Shown: positions 18,887-35,549 of the stretch, in pieces
Numbering within the stretch: the stretch's first letter is position 1
Layout of the letters: each line of letters starts with the position of its first letter
Assembly (NCBI GenBank): GCA_015060335.1
Contig: SUYR01000011.1
Span: 21,477-85,476 of the forward strand
Length of the DNA: 64,000 nt
Direction of reading: 5' to 3'
From: Bacteroidales bacterium
GTDB lineage: Bacteria > Bacteroidota > Bacteroidia > Bacteroidales > UBA932
Translations under genes and position numbers: made by a program
Notes under the pieces: model-generated
Database searches by the model: none
Seen by the model: the letters and a program-made list of their open reading frames with translations, nothing else
Told to the model about the DNA's origin: nothing

Positions 18887-19978
18887 ATGCGTAAAGCATT
18901 GATATATATGATAATGTTGCTCTCATCTGTAACGGCTTCCGCTCAGGGAAAAGTCGTTCAGATGGGACAGTCTTTTCTGCAGCCCCTGCAGGAGAGGGAC
19001 TCTGTCCTTATTGCAGACCAGCTGTTCTATGGCTTCGAGCTGAGTCAGGTGGAGGAGGGTACCAGATTCGCTTTTCCGGAAATCAAGGACACCTTGATGA
19101 CCAATATACGTATCGTGAAGCCGTGGCAGATGGATACGGTGAAGGCTTCGAAAACGAAGAAAGGACAACCGAGACTTCTCGACCTTAAGGGCGGACTGAC
19201 TATAACATCGTTTGATGAGGGAATATATTATCTTCCGCCTCTTGCTGTGCAGAGGATGTCGAAGGACGGAGTTGTCGATACTCTGGTTTTCGAACCGCAG
19301 AAGGTTGAGGTCAGGACAATGCCTGTGGATACGGCTACATTCAAGCCGCATGATATAAAAGGTGTGATAAAGTATCCTGTGACATTTGCGGAGGTGGCTC
19401 CTTGGGTTGCTGGCGGTCTTGCTTTTGCAGGTCTTGTCGTGCTTGTTGTCTGGCTGATAGTCCGATACAGAAGGAATCATGATCCGCAGTATATCAGGAA
19501 GGATCCTGCTCATATCGTGGCTCTTCGCAAACTTGACAAATATCGTGGCAACAGGATGTGGGCACCTCAGATGCAGAAGGCTTTCTATTCGGGTATCACT
19601 GACACTCTTCGTGAATATATTGCCGCAAGATATGATATCGGGGCAATGGAGATGACGACGGCAGAGATATTCCAGGATATGAAGGAGGTGGATGTTCCTG
19701 CTGATCTCGTGGAAGAATTGAAAGACCTGTTTGAAAGGGCGGATTTTGTGAAGTTCGCAAAGTTCACTGCCTCAGACGAGGATAATGCCAGGGCCCTGCC
19801 TGTAGCTGTTCGTTTTGTAACATCTACATATCAGGCGGAACTTGACCAGAATCAGACCGGAAATGACAATGACGGAGCTGAGGGACATGATGACGGGGAT
19901 GCCCATGATGAAGGTGCTGTTGTGACCTCTGGTGAAGCAGGGGCATCTCTTGACCAAGCATTAAAGGAGGACAAGTAA
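18887..19978 (+). CDS. Bat operon membrane protein (DUF4381-like position)
   Basis: A 363-residue protein with a signal peptide (MRKALIYMIMLLSSVTASAQ), an extracytoplasmic beta-rich domain to about residue 165, one transmembrane helix (VAGGLAFAGLVVLVVWLIV) and a cytoplasmic helical domain with RKAFYSGITDTLREYIAARY-like features that occur in BatD and DUF4381 proteins. The C-terminal 45 residues are acidic and Gly/Ala rich. It lies 3 nt after DUF58 and overlaps batA by 1 nt (TAATG). In Bacteroides a similar gene holds this place. Confidence 0.75.
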   Translation: MRKALIYMIMLLSSVTASAQGKVVQMGQSFLQPLQERDSVLIADQLFYGFELSQVEEGTRFAFPEIKDTLMTNIRIVKPWQMDTVKASKTKKGQPRLLDLKGGLTITSFDEGIYYLPPLAVQRMSKDGVVDTLVFEPQKVEVRTMPVDTATFKPHDIKGVIKYPVTFAEVAPWVAGGLAFAGLVVLVVWLIVRYRRNHDPQYIRKDPAHIVALRKLDKYRGNRMWAPQMQKAFYSGITDTLREYIAARYDIGAMEMTTAEIFQDMKEVDVPADLVEELKDLFERADFVKFAKFTASDEDNARALPVAVRFVTSTYQAELDQNQTGNDNDGAEGHDDGDAHDEGAVVTSGEAGASLDQALKEDK

Positions 19979-20964
19979 TGTATTTTGAATATCCGAAACT
20001 TTTATGGCTGCTGATAGTGCCGGGTCTTCTGATCCTGCACTATATCTGGCTTGAATTGGCGGAGAGGCACCCTCATCTGCGTGTCTCCACTTCTGTTCCG
20101 TGGCTTGTGAAGAAGACCTGGTTCATGTCTGTGCTGCGCCATGTGCCTTTTGCTCTACGCATATTTGCTTTGGCAATGATTATTGTGGCCATTGCACGTC
20201 CAAGGACATCAGAACAGCTTGAAAAGGTTGATACTGAGGGAATTGATATCGTGTTGGCAATGGATGTATCTACAAGTATGCTCGCCCGTGACCTTACTCC
20301 GGACCGTATCAGCGCATCAAAGGATATAGCTATCGAATTCATATCCCAGCGACCATCTGACAGAATGGGTATAGTGGTCTTTGCAGGTGAGAGTTTCACT
20401 CAGTGTCCTCTTACGACAGACCGTGCCACTCTTATCAATCTCATGAAGGAGGTCCAGACAGATCTGATCGAAGACGGTACTGCCATCGGAAACGGACTTG
20501 CTACGGCGATTGCCCGTATGAAGGATTCTGACGCAAAGAGCAGGGTGGTGATCCTTCTTACTGACGGAGTCAACAACAGGGGAGAGATCTCGCCACAGAT
20601 GGCAGCAGAGATAGCCAAGACATACGGAGTGCGCGTATATACCATCGGTGTCGGAAAAGAGGGCATGGCTCCATATCCGGTGATGACGCCGTGGGGTGTG
20701 GAAGTGCAGAATGTCAAGGTTGAGATTGATGAAAAACTGTTGTCGGAGATAGCGGAGTCCACAGGAGGACGTTATTTCCGAGCAACGGACAATACCAAGC
20801 TCGCCGAGATATACGGTGAGATCAACAAGATGGAGAAGGCAAGGACCACAGTGGACAGTTTTCCTGTATATAAGGAACTGTTCATGAATTATGCTTTGGC
20901 AGCATTGCTTGCCCTTCTTCTGGAATTATTGCTTAACTGGTTTGTAATAAGGAGGTTGCCATGA
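19978..20964 (+). CDS. batA: BatA, vWA-domain membrane protein
   Basis: A 328-residue inner-membrane protein with two N-terminal helices (about 8-25 and 55-75), a vWA domain and a C-terminal helix. The metal site is intact: DVSTSMLARD (DxSxS near residue 97), a Thr in PLTTDRATL and Asp in LLTDGVNNRGE. Bat proteins were linked to oxygen tolerance in Bacteroides fragilis; molecular action is unknown. Overlaps the previous stop and its own stop overlaps batB by 4 nt. Confidence 0.93.
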   Translation: MYFEYPKLLWLLIVPGLLILHYIWLELAERHPHLRVSTSVPWLVKKTWFMSVLRHVPFALRIFALAMIIVAIARPRTSEQLEKVDTEGIDIVLAMDVSTSMLARDLTPDRISASKDIAIEFISQRPSDRMGIVVFAGESFTQCPLTTDRATLINLMKEVQTDLIEDGTAIGNGLATAIARMKDSDAKSRVVILLTDGVNNRGEISPQMAAEIAKTYGVRVYTIGVGKEGMAPYPVMTPWGVEVQNVKVEIDEKLLSEIAESTGGRYFRATDNTKLAEIYGEINKMEKARTTVDSFPVYKELFMNYALAALLALLLELLLNWFVIRRLP

Positions 20965-21965
20965 TAAATTTTGCAAATGCTCAATATCTGCTTCTCCTTC
21001 TGCTTATCCCTGTCTTCTTTGTGATTCAGGCTGTAGTCTTGAGGTTCAGAAGGAGACGGATAAGTAAATTCGGTGATGAGGCTCTTGTCAACCAGCTCAT
21101 GCCGTCCTATGCCAAGGCAAAGGTGTGGGTGAGACTTTCTATGTTTTCTCTTGGTTTCTTCTTCTTCGTGATAGGACTTTCCCGGCCGCAGATAGGTGCC
21201 AAGCTGAAGGAACATGAGACAAAGGGTGCAGAAATAATGATCGCACTTGATGTGTCCAACTCCATGCTTGCTGAGGATTATTCCCCTAACAGGCTCGAAA
21301 GGGCGAAGCTGGCTATTTCAAGACTTGTGGACAAGCTTCGTGAAGACCGTATAGGGCTGATTGTATTTGCGGGCAACTCATTCGTCCAGCTGCCTATAAC
21401 CACAGACTATGTGTCGGCAAAGATGTTCCTCAATTCTATTACGACGGAATCTGTCCCGGTGCAGGGAACAGCTATCGGTGAGGCAATCAATACGGCAGTG
21501 AGGAGTTTCAGTGCCCAGAGTGAGAAGAGCCGTGCTGTCATTGTGATTACTGATGGAGAAAATCATGAGGATGATCCTGTTGAGGCGGCAAAGCAGGCGG
21601 CTGAACTCGGAGTCCGCGTGTTTACTATCGGAGTCGGCTCGCCGGAAGGAAAGCCTATCCCGATGGACGGAGAACTGCTGAAGGACCGCGAAGGCAATAT
21701 TGTGGTGACCCGACTTGACGAGCAGGTGCTTCAGGATGTCGCAGCTGCCGGAAACGGAGTCTATGTGCGCGCCGGAAACAGCGAGTTCGGACTCAATCCG
21801 ATAATAGATGACATAAAGAAAATGGAAGACGAGAAGTATAGCTCTCTCGTGTTTGAGGAATTCGACGAGCAGTTCATGTACTTCCTTGCCATTGCACTTC
21901 TGTTTTTTGTGATTGAAATGCTTGTAGGCGACCGCAGGTCGAAAAGACATCTCTTTAACAGATAG
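20961..21965 (+). CDS. batB: BatB, vWA-domain membrane protein
   Basis: A 334-residue paralogue of BatA with the same layout: N-terminal helices (YLLLLLLIPVFFVIQAVVL and LSMFSLGFFFFVIGLS), a vWA domain with DVSNSMLAED, PITTDYVSA and VITDGENHED, and a C-terminal helix MYFLAIALLFFVIEMLV. Probably forms a membrane complex with BatA and the MoxR ATPase (inference from the operon and family). Starts 4 nt before the batA stop. Confidence 0.93.
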   Translation: MINFANAQYLLLLLLIPVFFVIQAVVLRFRRRRISKFGDEALVNQLMPSYAKAKVWVRLSMFSLGFFFFVIGLSRPQIGAKLKEHETKGAEIMIALDVSNSMLAEDYSPNRLERAKLAISRLVDKLREDRIGLIVFAGNSFVQLPITTDYVSAKMFLNSITTESVPVQGTAIGEAINTAVRSFSAQSEKSRAVIVITDGENHEDDPVEAAKQAAELGVRVFTIGVGSPEGKPIPMDGELLKDREGNIVVTRLDEQVLQDVAAAGNGVYVRAGNSEFGLNPIIDDIKKMEDEKYSSLVFEEFDEQFMYFLAIALLFFVIEMLVGDRRSKRHLFNR

Positions 21966-21967
21966 TT

Positions 21968-22714
21968 ATGAAAAGATTGATATATATAATGTTGCTGGCG
22001 CTCCTGTCAGTGAATGCTGCAGGACAGATAGACAAGCGCGATGTCAGACGAGGCAATCGTGACTATAAGAAAGAGAATTACAAGGATGCTGAGATTGAAT
22101 ACCGCAAGGCTATAGTCAAGGATTCCCTGTCGGTAGCTGCAAATTACAATCTTGCTACCGACCTGTACCGCCAGAATAATTCTCAGGAAGCCCAGAAGGT
22201 GCTTGACAGAATCAAGGAGGTGGCTCCAGCATCGGAAAATGCATCTGATTATTATTATAATCTTGGCGATATTGCCATCGCAAACCAGGACTGGCAGACG
22301 GCAGTCACAGCTTTCGAGGAGTCTCTTTTGAGAAATCCGGCAGATCTGGATGCAAAGGAGAACTATATCTATGCGAAGAAGAAGCTCCAGCAGCAACAGC
22401 AGCAGCAGAATCAGCAGAACAACCAGAATCAGAATAATCAGGACAATCAGAACGACCAGAATCAGGATCAGAATCAGCAGAACAACGACCAGAATCAGGA
22501 CGATAAGAAAGACCAGGATCAGCAGAACGATCAGAATCAGAACAACGACCAGAATGATCAGGATCAGCAACAGGGCCAGCAGCCCAAGATAACTCCACAG
22601 GCTGCCCAGCAGATGCTTCAGGCCATTCAGGCAAAGGAAAAGGAAACTCAGGAAAAAGTCAAGAAAGAGAAGGCTAAGGCTCTTCAGTCAAGACAGAAAG
22701 ATAGGAATTGGTAA
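21968..22714 (+). CDS. batC: BatC, TPR protein with Gln/Asn/Asp-rich tract
   Basis: A 248-residue exported protein: signal peptide (MKRLIYIMLLALLSVNAAGQ), three TPR-like repeats between about residues 28 and 135 (NYKDAEIEYRKAIVKDS, AANYNLATDLYRQ, WQTAVTAFEESLLRNPAD), then about 70 residues (138-208) almost only of Gln, Asn and Asp, and a basic C-terminal helix. The tract is a codon-level CAG/AAT/GAC repeat. The TPR part should bind another Bat protein. 2 nt after batB. Confidence 0.9.
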   Translation: MKRLIYIMLLALLSVNAAGQIDKRDVRRGNRDYKKENYKDAEIEYRKAIVKDSLSVAANYNLATDLYRQNNSQEAQKVLDRIKEVAPASENASDYYYNLGDIAIANQDWQTAVTAFEESLLRNPADLDAKENYIYAKKKLQQQQQQQNQQNNQNQNNQDNQNDQNQDQNQQNNDQNQDDKKDQDQQNDQNQNNDQNDQDQQQGQQPKITPQAAQQMLQAIQAKEKETQEKVKKEKAKALQSRQKDRNW

Positions 22715-22723
22715 CAGAGGGAT

Positions 22724-28491
<5,768 letters not shown>

Positions 28492-28512
28492 TAACTCTTG
28501 CGATCTCAATAG

Positions 28513-28564
28513 AAAATCGTGGCAGATACCTCTCTTTTTCCGGGTATCTGCCACGATTTTTCAG
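28513..28564. terminator. Strong bidirectional terminator
   Basis: Two 18-nt arms (28513-28530 and 28543-28560) pair perfectly round a 12-nt loop; the outer pairs are AAAA/TTTT, giving T-runs on both strands. It separates the converging beta-galactosidase and glyA. Confidence 0.92.
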
Positions 28565-28582
28565 TGAAAGTGTGCTCGATGT

Positions 28583-29911
28583 TTACCAGCGGTTAAGCGG
28601 CATGCCTGTAGTCTTCATGCGCACCTGCTTGCGTACGTTTGCGAGTACTTCTTCGTATGCTTCACGTCCTTCTTCGCTCTTGCCGGCAATCAGGTCGAGA
28701 TGGGCTGCTGCGTTTGCGAGTACCTGGTCAATGAGATCGACAATGAAAATCATGTCCTTTTCTACAAAACCTCTTGATGTAATGGCAGGAGTTCCGACTC
28801 TGATTCCTGAAGTCTGGAATGGAGTGCGTGAGTCGAATGGCACCATGTTCTTGTTTACAGTGATGTCTGCCTTGCCAAGTTCCTTTTCTGCCACCTTACC
28901 TGTGAGCTCAGGGAATTTGGTGCGGAGGTCAATGAGCATGAGGTGATTGTCTGTACCGCCTGATACGATCTTGTATCCTTTTGCTACAAAAGCGTCTGCC
29001 ATGGCGTTGGCATTGGCAATCACGAGCTTCTGGTACTCCTTGAACTCAGGCTGGAGAGCCTCATAAAACGATACTGCCTTGGCTGCGATACAGTGCTCGA
29101 GCGGACCACCCTGCACGCCAGGGAATACGCTTGAGTTCAGTATCTGTGACATCTTCTTAACTACGCCCTTCGGAGTGGTGAGTCCCCAAGGGTTGTCGAA
29201 GTCCTTGCCGATGAGGATGATACCTCCGCGTGGTCCACGCAGTGTCTTGTGAGTGGTTGAGGTGACGATATGGGCATATTTTACCGGATTGCTCAACAGA
29301 CCGGCTGCAATAAGACCTGCAGTGTGAGCCATGTCAATCCATAGAATTGCTCCTATCTTGTCTGCAATCTCACGCATTCTTGCGTAATCCCACTCTCTTG
29401 AATATGCTGATGCACCACCGATGATGAGCTTTGGCTTGTGTTCAAGAGCCCTTGCTTCCATCTGTGCATAATCTATCATTCCTGTACTTTCGTTCAGACC
29501 ATATGCCACAGCATTGTAGATGATACCCGACATGTTTACTGGGGAGCCATGTGTAAGGTGACCACCGTGGGCAAGATCAAGTCCCATGAAAGTATCGCCA
29601 GGCTTGAGGCATGCCATCATGACAGCCATATTGGCCTGTGCTCCGGAGTGCGGCTGGACGTTTGCATACTCTGCTTCGAAAATCTCGCAGAGACGGTCAA
29701 TCGCAAGCTGCTCGATCTGGTCCACAACCTCGCAACCTCCGTAATATCTTGCTCCCGGATATCCTTCTGCATACTTGTTTGTGCATATGGAGCCGAGCGC
29801 TTCGAGAACCTGATTGCTTACATAGTTCTCAGAGGCAATGAGCTCGATACCTGTTGTCTGTCTGTCCTCTTCCTGCTTGATTAGATTGAAAATCTGTAGA
29901 TCCTGTTTCAT
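28583..29911 (-). CDS. glyA: Serine hydroxymethyltransferase
   Basis: A 442-residue PLP enzyme that converts serine and tetrahydrofolate to glycine and methylene-tetrahydrofolate. The PLP-Lys is in [13 protein letters not shown], with [11 protein letters not shown] near the N-terminus and [15 protein letters not shown] as the folate/PLP signature. Full length for the family, which is somewhat longer in Bacteroidota. Monocistronic. Confidence 0.98.
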   Translation of the reverse strand: MKQDLQIFNLIKQEEDRQTTGIELIASENYVSNQVLEALGSICTNKYAEGYPGARYYGGCEVVDQIEQLAIDRLCEIFEAEYANVQPHSGAQANMAVMMACLKPGDTFMGLDLAHGGHLTHGSPVNMSGIIYNAVAYGLNESTGMIDYAQMEARALEHKPKLIIGGASAYSREWDYARMREIADKIGAILWIDMAHTAGLIAAGLLSNPVKYAHIVTSTTHKTLRGPRGGIILIGKDFDNPWGLTTPKGVVKKMSQILNSSVFPGVQGGPLEHCIAAKAVSFYEALQPEFKEYQKLVIANANAMADAFVAKGYKIVSGGTDNHLMLIDLRTKFPELTGKVAEKELGKADITVNKNMVPFDSRTPFQTSGIRVGTPAITSRGFVEKDMIFIVDLIDQVLANAAAHLDLIAGKSEEGREAYEEVLANVRKQVRMKTTGMPLNRW

Positions 29912-29933
29912 AAGTTCGTCGTTAATTGAACTG

Positions 29934-29941
29934 CAAAATTA
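29934..29941 (-). promoter_or_regulatory. -7 box of glyA
   Basis: TAATTTTG on the minus strand fits TAnnTTTG, 22 nt upstream of the glyA start. A TTTCG about 20 nt further up is a weak -33. Confidence 0.5.
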
Positions 29942-30002
29942 CTCTTTTTTTTCTTTTTTACGAAACCTACGCAGTTTTTACTGAAATTATGAACACTTTC
30001 GC

Positions 30003-30010
30003 TATCTTTG
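30003..30010 (+). promoter_or_regulatory. -7 box of the SpoU methyltransferase gene
   Basis: TATCTTTG, a perfect TAnnTTTG, 19 nt upstream of the start at 30030. No clear -33. Confidence 0.55.
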
Positions 30011-30029
30011 TAAGGATGTATATGAAACT

Positions 30030-30560
30030 ATGGGAAATAGAAAACTGCTGAATATAGAGCTTGGACGTGTTTCGGTCCAGGAATATAAGGAACTTCCGGA
30101 ATCGGGACTTGTACTCGTTCTGGACAATATACGCAGTGCCCATAATGTGGGGTCGGCATTCCGTACCGCGGATTCCTTCAAGGTGGACAAGGTGTATCTC
30201 TGTGGTATCTGTGCAGTACCTCCGTCTGCGGAGATCCATAAATCCGCTCTTGGAGCCGAAGACAGTGTCAGTTGGGAGCATTCTGCAGACACTATGGATG
30301 TAGTCAGACGTCTCAAGTCTGAAGGATATACGATAGTGAGTGCAGAACAGGCTGTGGATTCGGTAATGCTGGATGCTTTCGTTCCGTCAGCAGAAAAGAA
30401 ATATGCGGTAATATTCGGAAATGAGGTGGCCGGCGTGGCTCAGAACGTAGTGGATGCATCTGATATTGTGTTGGAAATACCACAGTACGGTACGAAACAT
30501 TCACTGAATGTCTCTGTAAGCATAGGAGTCATACTCTGGCATTTCCGTTTGAACAGATAA
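30030..30560 (+). CDS. SpoU/TrmH family RNA 2'-O-methyltransferase
   Basis: A 176-residue SPOUT methyltransferase that uses S-adenosylmethionine. The three knot motifs are present: NIRSAHNVGSAFRTAD, FGNEVAGV and IPQYGTKHSLNVSVSIGV. The small size and lack of an N-terminal RNA-binding domain recall TrmL or TrmH-type tRNA enzymes, but the target position cannot be told from sequence alone. Confidence 0.92.
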   Translation: MGNRKLLNIELGRVSVQEYKELPESGLVLVLDNIRSAHNVGSAFRTADSFKVDKVYLCGICAVPPSAEIHKSALGAEDSVSWEHSADTMDVVRRLKSEGYTIVSAEQAVDSVMLDAFVPSAEKKYAVIFGNEVAGVAQNVVDASDIVLEIPQYGTKHSLNVSVSIGVILWHFRLNR

Positions 30561-30578
30561 CGATAAATTATTTATAAT

Positions 30579-31703
30579 ATGAAAAACATCATGATTATTG
30601 CGGCCCTCTGCGCCGCTTTGGCATCTTGCTGCCCTAAGAATGCAGTCACTTTGTTTCCGGTTTCAGATTTTGAGACTGAAGTTGATGGAAAGAATGTGTC
30701 ACTTTACACATTGAAGGCTGGTGACCTTGTAATGCAGGTAACTAATTTCGGAGGTCGAGTAGTTTCTCTCTGGGCTCCTGACAAAGACGGAAATTACGAA
30801 GATATTGTCCTGGGTTATAATAACATAGACAGCTATGTGAATAACAGGGGAGAGCGTTTCCTCGGAGCCGTGGTAGGACCATATGCCAACAGAATAGCAG
30901 GCGGTACCTATACTATCGGTGAGGAAACATATAACTTCCCGCAGAACAATAACGGACAGACTCTGCATGGTGGTCTGAAAGGACTCGATATGGTAGTCTG
31001 GGATGTGGTTTCTGCAGATGAAACTTCGATTGTCCTTTCATATGTACATGCCGACGGACAGGAAGGAATGCCAGGAAATCTTGAAATTAAGATGACCTAT
31101 ACCCTTACTCCTGACAATGAGTTCAAGGTAAGTTATCTGGCAACTACAGACAAGGCGACTCATGTAAATATCTCTCATCACTCTTTCTTCAATCTTAAGG
31201 GAGAGGGTAATGGTACTGTAAATGATAATGTGCTTTATATCAATGCATCAAAGACTACTCCGGTTGACTCGTTCCTTATCCCGAGCGGAGAAATCGCTGA
31301 TGTTACAGGCACTCCGTTCGATTTCCGTGAGCCTAAGGCGATCGGTCAGGATCTTGGAGTGGAGAATGAACAGCTTGCGAACGGTATGGGATATGACCAT
31401 AACTGGGTGCTGGACCGCAGGACAGAGAGTGAGCTTGAGCTGGCCGCATCAGTATATGAGCCTGCCTCAGGCCGCTATATGGAAGTGTGGACAGATCAGC
31501 CTGCCCTCCAGTTCTACGGCGGTAACTTCTTTGACGGATCAACATGTGGCAAGTATGGCAAGACTCTCAACTATCGCGAATCTCTTGCACTTGAGACTCA
31601 GAAGTATCCGGATTCTCCTAATCATCCTCACTTCCCTTCAACTCTTCTGAATCCCGGTGAGGAATATTCACATGTCTGTGTGTATAAGTTAAGCGCAAAA
31701 TAA
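30579..31703 (+). CDS. galM: Galactose mutarotase (aldose 1-epimerase), lipoprotein
   Basis: A 374-residue aldose 1-epimerase that interconverts alpha and beta anomers of galactose or glucose. The lipobox LASC (Cys17) implies export and membrane anchoring. Family residues are seen in NRIAGGTYTIGEETYNFPQNNNGQTLHGG (split; catalytic-site Arg and His), VNISHHSFFNL (catalytic His) and ESLALETQKYPDSPNH (catalytic Glu). It may act on galactose released outside the cytosol. Confidence 0.95.
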   Translation: MKNIMIIAALCAALASCCPKNAVTLFPVSDFETEVDGKNVSLYTLKAGDLVMQVTNFGGRVVSLWAPDKDGNYEDIVLGYNNIDSYVNNRGERFLGAVVGPYANRIAGGTYTIGEETYNFPQNNNGQTLHGGLKGLDMVVWDVVSADETSIVLSYVHADGQEGMPGNLEIKMTYTLTPDNEFKVSYLATTDKATHVNISHHSFFNLKGEGNGTVNDNVLYINASKTTPVDSFLIPSGEIADVTGTPFDFREPKAIGQDLGVENEQLANGMGYDHNWVLDRRTESELELAASVYEPASGRYMEVWTDQPALQFYGGNFFDGSTCGKYGKTLNYRESLALETQKYPDSPNHPHFPSTLLNPGEEYSHVCVYKLSAK

Positions 31704-31760
31704 TGCCAGTTTGACCTGGCTGTATGACAGAATGTCAGTCTTTAGGGGCTGGCATTTTCT
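31702..31760 (+). terminator. Terminator after galM
   Basis: AATGCCAG (31702-31709) pairs with CTGGCATT (31749-31756), followed by TTCTTTG; a small inner hairpin TGACA/TGTCA (31725-31737) fills the loop. The long loop makes it weaker than others here. Confidence 0.6.
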
Positions 31761-31811
31761 TTGTCCTCTGCCTGTCACCTCGAACGAGTTGCCATCTCAG
31801 CCGGCTGGGCT

Positions 31812-31833
31812 GTCATCTTAAGCGAGAGACCTG
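31812..31833 (+). repeat. Degraded intergenic repeat upstream of groES
   Basis: GTCATCTTAAGCGAGAGACC resembles the GTCAT..GAGCGAAG..GAGATC element at 10319-10344; a further decayed GTCACCTCGAACGAG lies at about 31772. No promoter, CIRCE or sigma-32-type box is recognisable in the groES leader. Confidence 0.45.
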
Positions 31834-31855
31834 AATAATATTTAATACTATTGAT

Positions 31856-32122
31856 ATGATAAGACCATTAGCAGACCGTGTCGTGATTGAGCCAAAGGCT
31901 GCAGAGACACAGACAGCATCAGGACTTTATATTCCTGATACAGCAAAAGAGAAACCGCAGCAGGGAACAGTAGTTGCTGTCGGACCTGGCAAGAAAGACG
32001 AACCTATGGAAGTAAAGGTTGGCGATCTTGTAATCTACGGAAAATATTCAGGAACAGAAGTCTCGGTAGATGGTAAGGATTACCTTATCATGAAACAGAC
32101 TGACATCCTGGCAATCCTCTGA
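31856..32122 (+). CDS. groES: GroES co-chaperonin
   Basis: The 88-residue lid of the GroEL chamber. [16 protein letters not shown] opens the beta barrel, the mobile loop follows at about 18-34 ([18 protein letters not shown]), and [17 protein letters not shown] and [14 protein letters not shown] close it. Cytosolic. A palindromic element in the 47-nt gap precedes groEL. Confidence 0.98.
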   Translation: MIRPLADRVVIEPKAAETQTASGLYIPDTAKEKPQQGTVVAVGPGKKDEPMEVKVGDLVIYGKYSGTEVSVDGKDYLIMKQTDILAIL

Positions 32123-32130
32123 TATTAACG

Positions 32131-32156
32131 TCATCCCCGACCTGATCGGGGATCTA
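32131..32156 (+). repeat. GTCATC-type palindromic element between groES and groEL
   Basis: GTC, ATCCCCGA (32133-32140), 5-nt loop CCTGA, TCGGGGAT (32146-32153), then CT. The 8-bp stem sits 17 nt upstream of the groEL start. Same architecture as the copies at 17961-17988 and 58350-58375. Confidence 0.8.
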
Positions 32157-32157
32157 A

Positions 32158-33795
<1,638 letters not shown>

Positions 33796-33829
33796 TCTGC
33801 CGCTCAACTCGCTGACACTCAGCAAGATG

Positions 33830-33869
33830 CTAAAACGCGATTCCCCTGCGCAGGGGAATCGCGTTTTAG
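33830..33869. terminator. Perfect 40-nt palindromic terminator
   Basis: Positions 33830-33849 and 33850-33869 are exact reverse complements (20-bp arms with no spacer), CTAAAACGCG at the outside and CCCTGCGCAGGG at the centre. The outer AAAA/TTTT gives a usable U-run on both strands, serving groEL and susD. Confidence 0.9.
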
Positions 33870-33903
33870 TAATGCGTTGAAGGATAGAGGGTTAGGTGCC
33901 AGG

Positions 33904-35532
33904 CTAATCCGTCACTCCGTCCCGCAGATCCGGGTATTGGTCCTGTACAGGTCTGGTGCCGCTGGTATTGTTCACGATGGACAGATTCGTGTTGGTCTCT
34001 GCTGTAGAGAACCTCATGAGCCACCATCCGTCATCGGCAGGCATATTGAATCTGAACGCTGCAGGGAAATTACTTGATGCAGCATCATGAAAGCGTACGA
34101 GAGGCTTTCCGAGGCGACGTGTATCAGGATTGGAGAAACCCTCGCCCCAGAGCTCGACTCTTCTCTGAAACCAGATTTCGTCCTCAATGCTTCTGCCTCC
34201 TGCGTCTGCAGAGTAGGACGGGTCCCTGTATGTCTTCACGAAATCTTCCAGTATCTGTCTGCCTGCATCCGTCTGTCCGCTGCGTACAAGTCCTTCTGCC
34301 TGAATAAGAATCATTTCTTCGACTCTCATGAATGGCCAGTCCTCATCGTTGTTGGTGCTGCCGATGGCATTCATTCCGAACTTTACATTGGTATATGGCA
34401 GGAAAGGAAGTTTCACATTCTCGATCTCCAGAGTTGCCACATCCTTTCCGCTCACTCCGTTCCAGCTTACATTTTCCAGAAGGGGAGACTCCAGGTCTGC
34501 ATTTACCCACCATCCCTTTCTGACGTCTGTCTCAGGAATCTTATCATACAACAGGCTGTTTATACATGAATATACCTGTGTCGCAGCAGAATATCCGTCT
34601 CCGGAAAAAGACCTGATCCACGAACTCGAAGTTGCATAAGGATTGCTCAGCGCGACGTCTGTGGTCATGTCGTATCCCCATATCCAGTTGTGCTCATTCA
34701 GACTATAGAATGAAGGAGAAGACACATCTTCGATACTTGCAGGCACATATCCTTCAGCTGCCAGAGCTGCATCTGAAGCAGCCTCGGCCCAGTTACCCAT
34801 ATATAGATTAGCCCTGGCACGGAGTCCATAGGCCGTCTGCCTGTCTATCCTGCTCTTGTCCGGACGTGCAAACCCTTCCAGATTATCGATTGCCCAGTCC
34901 AGATCATCAAGTATCAGCTCGTATATCTGAGCGACTGAAGCTCGTGGGTTCTTTGTGAACTCGACTGTCTTCTCTGTCACGAGCGGAACGCATGGCAGCT
35001 CGGAGGATGTTTCATATCGGAACTGGAAATATGGTGCCAGATTGAGATACGAAAATGCCCTGATGGCATGTGCTTGAGCAAGCTTGTATATGACTTCCTT
35101 GTCCGGACTGTTGCTGTCATATGTGCTGATGATTTCGTTTGCTGCTGCTATTTCATTATATGGTGCGGCATACCTGATGTATGGATTGGCATAATCTCCA
35201 TTGCGGGATGTGAGCGCACCGCATGTGGAAAACCAGTTATATCCGCTGTTGGCTGTCACGATGTCCGCGGCTTCCAGATCTCCGGAGAATGCAATCATTA
35301 TGAATCCGAAATCGTCAGGTCTGCCGTCAATTCCTCCTCCATATACACTTACAGGCTCTCCGAGTTTTGTGTACATGCCGTTGAACGGGGCATTGCCCCG
35401 CGAGGGTGCATATTCGTTTGCAGACTTTACCTGAGATGCAAGCAGAGTTCCGCCCTGGGGAGCGAGCTCGTCAAATCCGGCGCATGAGGCCAGCAGTCCA
35501 GTTGCGCACATTAATGTATATATTGTCTTCAT
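33904..35532 (-). CDS. SusD/RagB-family outer-membrane lipoprotein
   Basis: A 542-residue SusD-like lipoprotein that helps capture glycans or peptides for its SusC partner at the cell surface. The lipobox is LLASC (Cys17); SYLNLAPYFQFRYE and the TPR-like helical repeats with RARANLYMGNWAEAA are typical, and the C-terminal WFQRRVELWGEGFSNPDTRR is a strong SusD/RagB signature. ATG 35532 puts the signal peptide at the N-terminus; the upstream open frame lies in susC. It follows susC by 17 nt. Confidence 0.94.
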   Translation of the reverse strand: MKTIYTLMCATGLLASCAGFDELAPQGGTLLASQVKSANEYAPSRGNAPFNGMYTKLGEPVSVYGGGIDGRPDDFGFIMIAFSGDLEAADIVTANSGYNWFSTCGALTSRNGDYANPYIRYAAPYNEIAAANEIISTYDSNSPDKEVIYKLAQAHAIRAFSYLNLAPYFQFRYETSSELPCVPLVTEKTVEFTKNPRASVAQIYELILDDLDWAIDNLEGFARPDKSRIDRQTAYGLRARANLYMGNWAEAASDAALAAEGYVPASIEDVSSPSFYSLNEHNWIWGYDMTTDVALSNPYATSSSWIRSFSGDGYSAATQVYSCINSLLYDKIPETDVRKGWWVNADLESPLLENVSWNGVSGKDVATLEIENVKLPFLPYTNVKFGMNAIGSTNNDEDWPFMRVEEMILIQAEGLVRSGQTDAGRQILEDFVKTYRDPSYSADAGGRSIEDEIWFQRRVELWGEGFSNPDTRRLGKPLVRFHDAASSNFPAAFRFNMPADDGWWLMRFSTAETNTNLSIVNNTSGTRPVQDQYPDLRDGVTD

Positions 35533-35549
35533 TGTTGTTCGTTTTATAA

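Noticed and set aside
22007..22570. Minus-strand frame rich in Leu, Ile and Val
   Set aside because: Antisense shadow of the Gln/Asn/Asp codons of batC.
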